Shown here: piece by piece, positions 56,591-63,037 of the stretch
Numbering within the stretch: position 1 is the stretch's first letter
Layout: each line of letters starts with the position of its first letter
Source: Mycolicibacterium vinylchloridicum
GTDB taxonomy: Bacteria; Actinomycetota; Actinomycetes; Mycobacteriales; Mycobacteriaceae
Direction of reading: 5' to 3'
Assembly (NCBI RefSeq): GCF_013404075.1
Contig: NZ_JACBJQ010000030.1
Coordinates: forward strand, 1-64,000
Length of the DNA: 64,000 nt
Notes under the pieces: generated by a model
Database searches by the model: none
The model's input: only the letters and a program-made list of their open reading frames with translations
What the model was told of the DNA's origin: nothing
Position numbers and translations under genes: made by a program

Positions 56591-57580
56591 TCAGAACAAT
56601 GCGAACTGCTGACCCTGATCGACCGAAGGCGCGAACTCGTCGATTCCGGTGCCGTTGGCCACCGAGGCGATCGAATCCATGAACTGCCGGTCCGACACCA
56701 CCGGCACGCCGAGTTCGCGGGCGAGATATCCCTTGCCTTGTTCAGGCGTCCGCTCATTGCAGATCACCAGCGAGGTCTGCGGGTCGACGGCATCGGCGTA
56801 GGCCAGCCCGGCGTGAATGATGCGCTCGACGAGTTCCTCGTGCGTGCGGTTCACCTCGGCCGACAGCGCGACCCGCATGCCCTGGACCAGCGGGCCACCG
56901 CGCCGGTACGGCCCGGGGTTCATATACGGGCAGGGCATCCGGGAGGCCAGCATTTTCAGTGGCCGCAGCTCATCGTGGGTAACCCGGCCGTTGGGCCAGC
57001 GCCGACGCGTCGCCGGGCGGACCGGCAACCACACCTCACGTTCGCGGGCTCGCTGCAGAGCGGGAGCCAGCACGCGCGACAAGACCAGAGCGTCGTCGAA
57101 TGCGTCGTGCGCGCGGGTCTGGGGGACGGCCCAGTGCCGGGCCAGGGTCTCCAGCCGTAGATTCTCCAGGCCCAGTTCCAGGCGGCGGGCCAGCTCCACG
57201 GTGCACATCACGGTGTCCACCGGCAGCGCCGTACCGGCCAACTCGGCTTCACTGGCCAGGAACGAGTAGTCGAACGCCACGTTATGGGCGACCAGGGTGC
57301 GGCCGTGCAGCAGGTCGATGACATCCGGCGCGATATCGGCGAACGTCGGCTGGTCCTCCAGCATCTCGGCGGTCAGCCCGTGGATGTGGGTGGGACCGGG
57401 ATCCACGCCGGGGTTGAGCAAGCTCACAACGGAATGTTCGACGCGCCCCTGCGGGTCCAGCGCCAGGGCGGCGAGGCTGATGATGCGGGCGTGGCCAGGC
57501 CGAAAACCCGAGGTCTCGACGTCGACGACGACCCAGCCGTCGCCCGGCTCGCAGGCAGGTCGACCCCAGGTGTGGCTCAC
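56591..57580 (-). CDS. dnaQ: DEDDh 3'-5' exonuclease with BRCT domain (DnaQ/Rv3711c-like)
   Basis: 329 residues from GTG 57580, exactly the recalled length of Rv3711c. Exonuclease domain (about 10-190): DVETSG (Exo I), AHNVAFDYSFL (Exo II), HDAFDDALV (Exo III, DEDDh). The C-terminal BRCT domain (about 230-320) has LSAEVNRTHEELVERI and TSLVICNERTPEQGKGYLARELG. It trims DNA 3' ends; mycobacterial replication proofreading is mainly done by the PHP domain of DnaE1, so this is probably an accessory nuclease. It is divergent from murT. Confidence 0.92.
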   Translation of the reverse strand: MSHTWGRPACEPGDGWVVVDVETSGFRPGHARIISLAALALDPQGRVEHSVVSLLNPGVDPGPTHIHGLTAEMLEDQPTFADIAPDVIDLLHGRTLVAHNVAFDYSFLASEAELAGTALPVDTVMCTVELARRLELGLENLRLETLARHWAVPQTRAHDAFDDALVLSRVLAPALQRAREREVWLPVRPATRRRWPNGRVTHDELRPLKMLASRMPCPYMNPGPYRRGGPLVQGMRVALSAEVNRTHEELVERIIHAGLAYADAVDPQTSLVICNERTPEQGKGYLARELGVPVVSDRQFMDSIASVANGTGIDEFAPSVDQGQQFALF

Positions 57581-57626
57581 ATAGTCAGGATGGCACGCAG
57601 GTCCGACAGTGCCCGGGACATCGAAT

Positions 57627-57644
57627 CCGTGTCGGCTAACACGG
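57627..57644. promoter_or_regulatory. Inverted repeat between dnaQ and murT
   Basis: CCGTGT (57627-57632), 6-bp spacer, ACACGG (57639-57644). Perfect 6-bp arms just upstream of the murT -10; a regulator site is possible but no candidate regulator is nearby. Confidence 0.3.
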
Positions 57645-57655
57645 TTTGATCCGCA

Positions 57656-57661
57656 TAAACT
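57656..57661 (+). promoter_or_regulatory. Predicted -10 element for murT
   Basis: TAAACT (TANNNT) lies 9 nt before ATG 57671, so the transcript would have a very short or no leader. Confidence 0.45.
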
Positions 57662-57670
57662 TGCGTCCCG

Positions 57671-58945
57671 ATGTCCAAGCCGACGATGACACTGCGGGGC
57701 CGCGCTGCGCTGGCCGCCGGTTCCGCCGCGCGCTGGGCCTCCCGGGCGACCGGACGAGGTGCCGGTGCCATGATCGGCGGCCTGGTCGCGATGACCCTGG
57801 ACCGCTCGATCCTGGGGCAACTCGGCGCCGGCCGGCGCACCGTCGTCGTGACCGGCACCAACGGCAAGTCCACGACAACCCGGATGACGGCGGCCGCACT
57901 GGCCACCGTCGGCCCCCCGGAGCCGCAAGGGCGGCGACATCAGACAGTCGCCACCAACGCCGAGGGGGCCAACATGGACGCCGGCTTGGTGGCCGCACTG
58001 GCCGGGTCTCGCGATGCGCCGCTGGCCGCCCTCGAAGTCGACGAGATGCATGTCCCGCACGTCGCCGACGCGGTCAACCCCGAGGTGATCGTGCTGCTGA
58101 ATCTGTCTCGCGATCAGCTGGACCGGGTGGGTGAGATCAACCATATCGAGCGCACACTGCGCTCCGGGCTGGCTCGTCACCCGGGCGCGATCGTGATCGC
58201 CAACTGTGACGACGTTCTGATGACCTCGGCGGCCTACGACGCTCCCCGAGTGGTGTGGGTGGCCGCGGGCGGCGGCTGGGCCAACGACTCGGTCAGCTGC
58301 CCGCGCAGCGGCGAGGTGATCGTGCGCGACCAATCGCACTGGTACTCAACGGGTACAGACTTCAAGCGGCCCAGCCCGCAATGGTGGTACGACGAGGCGA
58401 AGATCTACGGACCGGACGGACTTGAACTGCCGATGCGGCTGTCATTGCCGGGAAAAGTCAACCGGGGCAATGCTACTCAGGCGGTGGCTGCCGCGGTTGC
58501 ACTGGGGGCCGACCCCGCGGCCGCGGTGGCCGCCGTATCCGCGGTGGACGAGGTCGCAGGCCGCTACCAGACCGTGCCGATGGGCGAGCACACCGCGCGC
58601 ATCCTGCTGGCCAAGAACCCGGCCGGCTGGCAGGAGGCGCTGTCGATGGTCGACACCACCGCCGAGGGTGTGGTGATTTCGGTGAACGGCCAGGTACCCG
58701 ACGGTGAAGACCTGTCCTGGTTGTGGGACGTCAACTTCGAGCATTTCGAGAGCGTACCGGTGGTCGCTGCCGGTGAACGCGGCACCGACCTTGCGGTGCG
58801 GCTGGGCTATGCAGGCGTGCCGCATACCCTGGTGCACAACACAATTGACGCGATCGTGTCGTGCCCGAGGGGCCACGTCGAGGTGGTGGCCAACTACACC
58901 GCGTTTCTGCAGCTGACTCGCACGTTGGGGAGGATGGGTGGCTGA
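57671..58945 (+). CDS. murT: Lipid II isoglutaminyl synthase, MurT subunit
   Basis: 424 residues from ATG 57671. Mur-ligase central domain with ATP loop TGTNGKSTTT (61-70), VNPEVIVLLNLSRDQLDRVGE and a C-terminal DUF1727 domain. With GatD (next gene) it amidates the D-glutamate of lipid II to isoglutamine in the cytoplasm. The Cys4 zinc ribbon of staphylococcal and streptococcal MurT is reduced here to a lone Cys in VSCPRSGEV, so this branch probably lacks the zinc site. It overlaps gatD by 8 nt. Confidence 0.93.
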   Translation: MSKPTMTLRGRAALAAGSAARWASRATGRGAGAMIGGLVAMTLDRSILGQLGAGRRTVVVTGTNGKSTTTRMTAAALATVGPPEPQGRRHQTVATNAEGANMDAGLVAALAGSRDAPLAALEVDEMHVPHVADAVNPEVIVLLNLSRDQLDRVGEINHIERTLRSGLARHPGAIVIANCDDVLMTSAAYDAPRVVWVAAGGGWANDSVSCPRSGEVIVRDQSHWYSTGTDFKRPSPQWWYDEAKIYGPDGLELPMRLSLPGKVNRGNATQAVAAAVALGADPAAAVAAVSAVDEVAGRYQTVPMGEHTARILLAKNPAGWQEALSMVDTTAEGVVISVNGQVPDGEDLSWLWDVNFEHFESVPVVAAGERGTDLAVRLGYAGVPHTLVHNTIDAIVSCPRGHVEVVANYTAFLQLTRTLGRMGG

Positions 58946-59639
58946 GGTTCAGATCGGGCTGGTGCTGCCCGATGTCATGGGCACCTACGGGGACGGGGGC
59001 AATGCCGTCGTGCTGCGGCAGCGGTTGCGGCTGCGCGGGATTGCCGCCGAGATCGTCGAGATCACGCTGGCCGATCCGGTACCTGACTCGCTCGACCTCT
59101 ACACCCTCGGCGGGGCCGAGGACTACGCCCAGCGGCTGGCCACCAAACATCTTCTGACACATCAGGGTTTGCAGCGTGCGGCCGCCCGCGGCGCACCAGT
59201 ACTGGCGATCTGCGCGGCAATCCAGGTGCTGGGCCACTGGTATGAGACATCGGCCGGTGAGCGGGTCGAGGGTGTCGGCCTGCTGGACGTGACGACCTCG
59301 CCGCAGCCCAGCCGCACCATCGGCGAAGTGGTGTCCACCCCGCTGATCGAAGGTATGACGCAGCCGCTGACGGGTTTCGAAAACCACCGCGGTGGAACGG
59401 TTTTGGGTCCCGACGCGCGGCCGCTGGCCGCCGTCGTCAAGGGTGCCGGCAACCGCGCAGGCGACGGCTATGACGGTGCCGTCCAGGGCAGTGTGATCGC
59501 GACGTACCTGCACGGCCCCTGCCTGGCGCGCAATCCCGAGTTGGCGGACCTGCTGCTGTCGCGCGTCGTCGGGCCTCTGGAACCCCTCGCCCTGACCGAG
59601 GTCGAACAACTGCGCCGCGAGCGACTCGCCGCCCGCTGA
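58938..59639 (+). CDS. gatD: Lipid II isoglutaminyl synthase, GatD glutamine amidotransferase subunit
   Basis: 233 residues from GTG 58938, overlapping murT. Class I CobQ-like amidotransferase: LVLPDVMGTYGDGGN at the start, nucleophile C92 in AICAAIQVLG, substrate region ENHRGGT and catalytic His in TYLHGPCLARNP. It supplies ammonia from glutamine to MurT. Often annotated cobQ2 in mycobacteria, but pairing with murT fixes the role in peptidoglycan amidation. A dispersed repeat starts 6 bp after its stop. Confidence 0.93.
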   Translation: MAEVQIGLVLPDVMGTYGDGGNAVVLRQRLRLRGIAAEIVEITLADPVPDSLDLYTLGGAEDYAQRLATKHLLTHQGLQRAAARGAPVLAICAAIQVLGHWYETSAGERVEGVGLLDVTTSPQPSRTIGEVVSTPLIEGMTQPLTGFENHRGGTVLGPDARPLAAVVKGAGNRAGDGYDGAVQGSVIATYLHGPCLARNPELADLLLSRVVGPLEPLALTEVEQLRRERLAAR

Positions 59640-59644
59640 CTCCT

Positions 59645-59712
59645 TTTGCGCCCAAACCGACATTACGCAGCGAAAGTGCGGGTAAATCTCGGCTTTTCGT
59701 CGATCTCGGCGC
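59645..59712 (-). repeat. Dispersed intergenic repeat, copy B
   Basis: About 68 bp. Its reverse complement matches copies at 36159-36225 and 60578-60643; shared cores are GAGATCGACGAAA and the ACCGACA/TGTCGGT segment. It overlaps the last codons of the DUF559 reading frame and, with copy C, brackets that gene as an inverted pair. Confidence 0.65.
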
Positions 59713-60130
59713 CGCATCGGCGCAGGAAAGCCTCCTTCGCCCGCCATAGCACCTCAGCGGTTCTGTCCTCGGCGATGACGCGGATGACCTCCCACCCCTG
59801 TCTTTCAACCGCTGGCAGGCGGCGCTGATCTTTGACGTATTGACCTCGATCGCTGCGGTGTTGGTCGCCGTCGTACTCGAATGCGAGCTTGATATCGCGG
59901 TAACCCATGTCCAGGTAGGCGAACGGCACCCCGCCGTCGAACACGGGGATCTGCGTCTCTGGCGCGGGCAACCCGCCGTCGATCAGAAGGAGCCGAAGCC
60001 AACTTTCCTTCGGTGACGCGGCGCCCGCGTCGATCAACGGCAGGAGGTCGCGGAGTTGACGAATACCCCTGACCGGGCCATAGCGCCGCATCAGCAACTC
60101 GACACTCGCGGAATCAAATGGGCGCGACAC
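59663..60130 (-). CDS. C-terminal fragment of the DUF559 domain protein
   Basis: 155 residues if started at GTG 60130. The DUF559/Vsr-like fold has an acidic metal-binding motif in FEYDGDQHRSDRGQYVKDQRR and a strand WEVIRVIAEDR. The start is only where the frame opens; the natural protein begins far upstream. The C-terminal codons run into repeat copy B. Confidence 0.55.
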   Translation of the reverse strand: MSRPFDSASVELLMRRYGPVRGIRQLRDLLPLIDAGAASPKESWLRLLLIDGGLPAPETQIPVFDGGVPFAYLDMGYRDIKLAFEYDGDQHRSDRGQYVKDQRRLPAVERQGWEVIRVIAEDRTAEVLWRAKEAFLRRCGAEIDEKPRFTRTFAA

Positions 60131-60545
60131 GCATCAACGCATCCAGGCGCGCGAGCGCCCTCGCGCGTTTCTGGTACCGGCCCATGTCGAAGGCCGTTCG
60201 CGACGGCGTCGTCACGGGAAGGCCGGCAGCCGTCACGACTTCGTCGTCGCCGAGGCGGTCCATGCGGACGATCAGCCCCGGTTGCCGTCGCCGTTCACCC
60301 ACAAGCACTTCAATCGGCGCGTCATCGTCAACCCATTGGGCACCGAGCAGGGCCGACGCCGCGACACCACCGATGACGCCCGTTCGGTCTGTATATAGCC
60401 ACGCGCCGGTCGCGCGGTCGCGCAACGAGGGCGCCGCATACTTCGGGAGGTAAACGCCCCGGAACATCTGCCTGTACCAGCGCTGCAGATGGTGGCGAGA
60501 CAGGCCATCGCCCAACGCTTCCCTGCCGAGAAATACTTCAGTCAT
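60114..60545 (-). CDS. N-terminal fragment of the DUF559/AbiEi-like protein
   Basis: 143 residues from ATG 60545. It carries the helix-rich N-terminus (LQRWYRQMFRGVYLPKYA) and the strand-rich AbiEi-like core (GVAASALLGAQWV, IEVLVGERRRQPGLIVRMD), then stops early at the frameshift. If the mutation is real, this is a truncated product without the nuclease-like half. Confidence 0.55.
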   Translation of the reverse strand: MTEVFLGREALGDGLSRHHLQRWYRQMFRGVYLPKYAAPSLRDRATGAWLYTDRTGVIGGVAASALLGAQWVDDDAPIEVLVGERRRQPGLIVRMDRLGDDEVVTAAGLPVTTPSRTAFDMGRYQKRARALARLDALMRVAPI

Positions 60546-60577
60546 GTCGGCATCGTTGCCCTGGGGTCCGACACCTT

Positions 60578-60643
60578 GCCGAGATCGACGAAATGCAGCG
60601 ATCCACTCGGCTTTCTTCTGCGGATCGTCGGTTTGGGCGGAGG
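60578..60643 (+). repeat. Dispersed intergenic repeat, copy C
   Basis: 66 bp starting GCCGAGATCGACGAAATG, in the same orientation as copy A, and ending 3 bp before the recR stop codon. With copy B it forms inverted flanks around the frameshifted DUF559 gene. Confidence 0.65.
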
Positions 60644-60646
60644 GGG

Positions 60647-61258
60647 CTACACCATCTGGCGGCGACCGGACAACGCGCGCCCCAGCGTCAGCTCGTCTGC
60701 GAACTCCAGGTCACCACCCATCGGCAGGCCAGATGCAATACGTGACACGGTGAGCCCGGGGATGTCGCGCAGGATCCGCACCAGATAGGTGGCAGTCGCC
60801 TCCCCCTCGGTGTTCGGATCGGTCGCGATGATCACCTCGGTGATGTCCACCCCGTCGACACGTTCACCAATTCTGTTGAGCAGCTGACGAATTCGAAGCT
60901 GATCCGGTCCGACGCCGGACAACGGGTCCAGCGCACCACCCAGCACGTGGTAGCGCCCGCGGAATTCACGAGTGCGTTCGACGGCCTGCACGTCTTTGGG
61001 CTCCTCGACCACGCACACCTGTGAGCCGTCGCGGCGGGCGTCGCTGCAGATCCGGCAGCGCTCGGCATCCGAGACGTTGCCGCACACCTCGCAGAACTGC
61101 ACCCCGTCGCGAACCCTGCCCAGCGCCGCCGTCAGCCGGTCGATGTCCGGCGGCTCCACCGACAGTAGGTGGAATGCGATCCGCTGCGCACTCTTGGGAC
61201 CGACACCCGGCAGCTTGCCGAGCTCGTCGATCAAATCCTGGACCGGGCCCTCAAACAA
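60647..61258 (-). CDS. recR: Recombination mediator RecR
   Basis: 203 residues from TTG 61258, 4 nt after the ebfC stop. N-terminal helix-hairpin-helix (LGKLPGVGPKSAQRIAFHLL), zinc finger (CEVCGNVSDAERCRIC) and a Toprim domain (VCVVEEPKDVQAVER, ATDPNTEGEATATYL). RecR with RecO loads RecA at gaps. The conserved MFEGPVQDLIDELGKLPG start identifies the TTG. Repeat copy C lies right after the gene. Confidence 0.95.
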   Translation of the reverse strand: MFEGPVQDLIDELGKLPGVGPKSAQRIAFHLLSVEPPDIDRLTAALGRVRDGVQFCEVCGNVSDAERCRICSDARRDGSQVCVVEEPKDVQAVERTREFRGRYHVLGGALDPLSGVGPDQLRIRQLLNRIGERVDGVDITEVIIATDPNTEGEATATYLVRILRDIPGLTVSRIASGLPMGGDLEFADELTLGRALSGRRQMV

Positions 61259-61262
61259 GAAG

Positions 61263-61646
61263 TCAGGCCTCCGGCAGACCCGGCGCAGCCCCGCCGGCCA
61301 GGGGACCGAGATGCGTCTGCGCCAGGATCGCGAACTGCCGGGCCGCGTCGGCGATCGCGCCGACGATCAGGTCCTGCAATGTTTCGACGTCGGCGGGGTC
61401 GACGACCTTCGGGTCGATCTGGACACCGGACACCTCGCCGCTGCCCTTCATGGTCACCTGCACCAGCCCGCCACCGGCCTGCCCGTGCACCTCGGCGGCA
61501 GCCAGCGCGGCCTGCGCCTCCATCAGCTTCTGCTGCATTTCCTGGGCTTGCTGCAAAGCGGCCTGCAGACCGGGCATCAACTGGTCACGCATCTCCTCGG
61601 CCCGTTCGCGAAATCCCTCCAGGTTGGGTATCTCACCGGGTTGCAT
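61263..61646 (-). CDS. ebfC: YbaB/EbfC family nucleoid-associated protein
   Basis: 127 residues from ATG 61646. The central part is the YbaB/EbfC fold: MPGLQAALQQAQEMQQKLMEAQAALA helix, then GGLVQVTMKGSGEVSGVQIDP and DVETLQDLIVGAIADAAR. It is a dimeric DNA-binding protein, almost always upstream of recR, as here. The C-terminal tail is Gly/Ala/Pro-rich. Confidence 0.94.
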   Translation of the reverse strand: MQPGEIPNLEGFRERAEEMRDQLMPGLQAALQQAQEMQQKLMEAQAALAAAEVHGQAGGGLVQVTMKGSGEVSGVQIDPKVVDPADVETLQDLIVGAIADAARQFAILAQTHLGPLAGGAAPGLPEA

Positions 61647-61731
61647 GACAGTCTCCTTGCGTCTCGGTCTCGACTTGGTTTCGCCTGGGGATTACGGCGG
61701 TCAGCGACTTCAAGCCTAGACGGCGAAGAGT

Positions 61732-61737
61732 TACGGT
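61732..61737 (+). promoter_or_regulatory. Predicted -10 element for the amidase gene
   Basis: TACGGT (TANNNT) is 7 nt before GTG 61745, which therefore is preferred over GTG 61736 (inside the hexamer) and ATG 61751. Confidence 0.5.
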
Positions 61738-61744
61738 GACGCGC

Positions 61745-62506
61745 GTGCTTATGTCCGCCCGCGTGCGTGTCGTCGCCGCGCCGTGTGCCGCCGTGTTGGT
61801 GGTCGCGTCAACGCTGAGCACCCCGCTCAGCCACGCCGCACCCAACATCGCCGGCATGATCGTCTTCCTCGACCCCGGCCACAACGGCGCCAACGACGCA
61901 TCGCTGACCAAGCAGGTGCCCACCGGCCGTGGCGGCACCAAGGACTGCCAGACGTCGGGCACCACCACCAACGACGGATTCCCCGAGCACACCTTCAACT
62001 GGGACACCGTGCTGCTGATCCGCCAGATGCTGACCCAGCTCGGCGTGCGCACCGCCATGTCCCGCGGCAACGACAACCAGGTCGCGGCGTGCGTCGACGA
62101 GCGTGCCGCGATGGCCAACGCCCTGGCGCCGAACGCCATCGTGTCGATCCACGCCGACGGTGGCCCGCCTACCGGCCGCGGCTTCCACGTGCTGTACTCC
62201 AGCCCGCCGCTCAACCAGGCCCAGGCCGGGCCGTCGGTGCAGTTCGCCCGCGTCATGCGTGACCAGATGGCCGCCGCGGGTATCCCGCCGTCGACCTACA
62301 TCGGGACCAACGGGCTCAACCCGCGCAGCGATATCGCCGGGCTGAACCTCGCGCAGTACCCGTCGATCCTGGTCGAATGCGGCAACATGAAGAACCCGGT
62401 CGACTCGGCGTTGATGGAGAGTCCGGAAGGCCGGCAGAAGTACGCAGCCGCCGTCGTACAGGGCATCGCGGCGTTCCTGGCCACCCAGCCGCCGCGTAGC
62501 AGCTGA
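61745..62506 (+). CDS. ami1: N-acetylmuramoyl-L-alanine amidase (Rv3717/Ami1-like)
   Basis: 253 residues from GTG 61745. A signal peptide (core VVAAPCAAVLVVASTL, cleavage after SHA) exports the enzyme. Amidase_3 zinc site: H in FLDPGHNG, E in FPEHTFNW, H in SIHADGG; catalytic E in LVECGNMKN. Two Cys (KDCQ, AACVDE) may form a disulfide. It cleaves the lactyl amide of peptidoglycan stem peptides and has a role in daughter-cell separation. It converges with the SRPBCC gene 4 bp away. Confidence 0.93.
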   Translation: MLMSARVRVVAAPCAAVLVVASTLSTPLSHAAPNIAGMIVFLDPGHNGANDASLTKQVPTGRGGTKDCQTSGTTTNDGFPEHTFNWDTVLLIRQMLTQLGVRTAMSRGNDNQVAACVDERAAMANALAPNAIVSIHADGGPPTGRGFHVLYSSPPLNQAQAGPSVQFARVMRDQMAAAGIPPSTYIGTNGLNPRSDIAGLNLAQYPSILVECGNMKNPVDSALMESPEGRQKYAAAVVQGIAAFLATQPPRSS

Positions 62507-62510
62507 GTTC

Positions 62511-62948
62511 TCAGCTCTCGACGTTCTTCTTCAGGTTGGCCAGCACCTCGTCCTGAATCCGGCGCAGGCCCAACGGCGCGAACGTCTTCTCGAAGAAGCC
62601 GCCGATACCGCCCGCCCCGTTCCACGTCGTCTTGACGGTGACGCTGGAGCCCGGACCCGCCGGCGAAACGGTCCAGTTGATGATCATCGAGGAGTTCGCG
62701 TCCTTCTCGATGACGGTGTGGCCGGCGACGTCGACCGCGACCTGCACCTCACGCACCCGCGACTTGGTCGCCTGCAGCTTCCATTTGGCGACGGTGCCCG
62801 GACCCTGGCCACCCTGCAAGACCTGGTACTCGCTGTACTGCGGTGACAGGATTTTCGGGCGCACGCCTTGGTAGTCGGCGATCGCGGCGAGCACGGTCGC
62901 CGGCTCGGCGTCGATCAGAATCGTGCTGGCGGCGCTGACCTGTCCCAT
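62511..62948 (-). CDS. SRPBCC family protein (Rv3718c-like)
   Basis: 145 residues from ATG 62948 with an AGGAGT Shine-Dalgarno. START/Bet v1-like fold (Polyketide_cyc2): AASTILIDAEPATVLAAIADY at the start, YQVLQGGQGPGTVAKWKLQ, a cavity-lining beta sheet, and the C-terminal helix GGFFEKTFAPLGLRRIQDEV. Such proteins bind hydrophobic ligands; ligand unknown. It is divergent from the FAD oxidase gene. Confidence 0.9.
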   Translation of the reverse strand: MGQVSAASTILIDAEPATVLAAIADYQGVRPKILSPQYSEYQVLQGGQGPGTVAKWKLQATKSRVREVQVAVDVAGHTVIEKDANSSMIINWTVSPAGPGSSVTVKTTWNGAGGIGGFFEKTFAPLGLRRIQDEVLANLKKNVES

Positions 62949-63025
62949 CAGGCAATACTCCTCGGGTGGCGGTGGTTTCGGTGTGTTTCAGCAGCCGTGC
63001 GGTCGCATCGGCTGTGGCTGCGGAC

Positions 63026-63031
63026 TAGCGT
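63026..63031 (+). promoter_or_regulatory. Predicted -10 element for the FAD oxidase gene
   Basis: TAGCGT (TANNNT), 6 nt before GTG 63038; leaderless arrangement. Confidence 0.5.
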
Positions 63032-63037
63032 AGTCGT

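Larger units (their letters stand above)
59663..60545 (-). pseudogene. DUF559/AbiEi-like gene (Rv3714c-like) split by a 1-bp frameshift
   Basis: Two overlapping frames (60114-60545, then 59663-60130) add up to one protein of about 293 residues, close to the 296 recalled for Rv3714c. Removing one base from the GGG at 60120-60122 (CCC in the coding strand) joins them: the first frame ends DALMRVAPI and the second begins PFDSASVELL, giving a natural DALMRVAPFDSASVELL. The N-terminal half resembles an AbiEi-like winged-helix domain, the C-terminal half a DUF559 endonuclease-like fold. A sequencing error in the homopolymer is possible. Confidence 0.7.
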
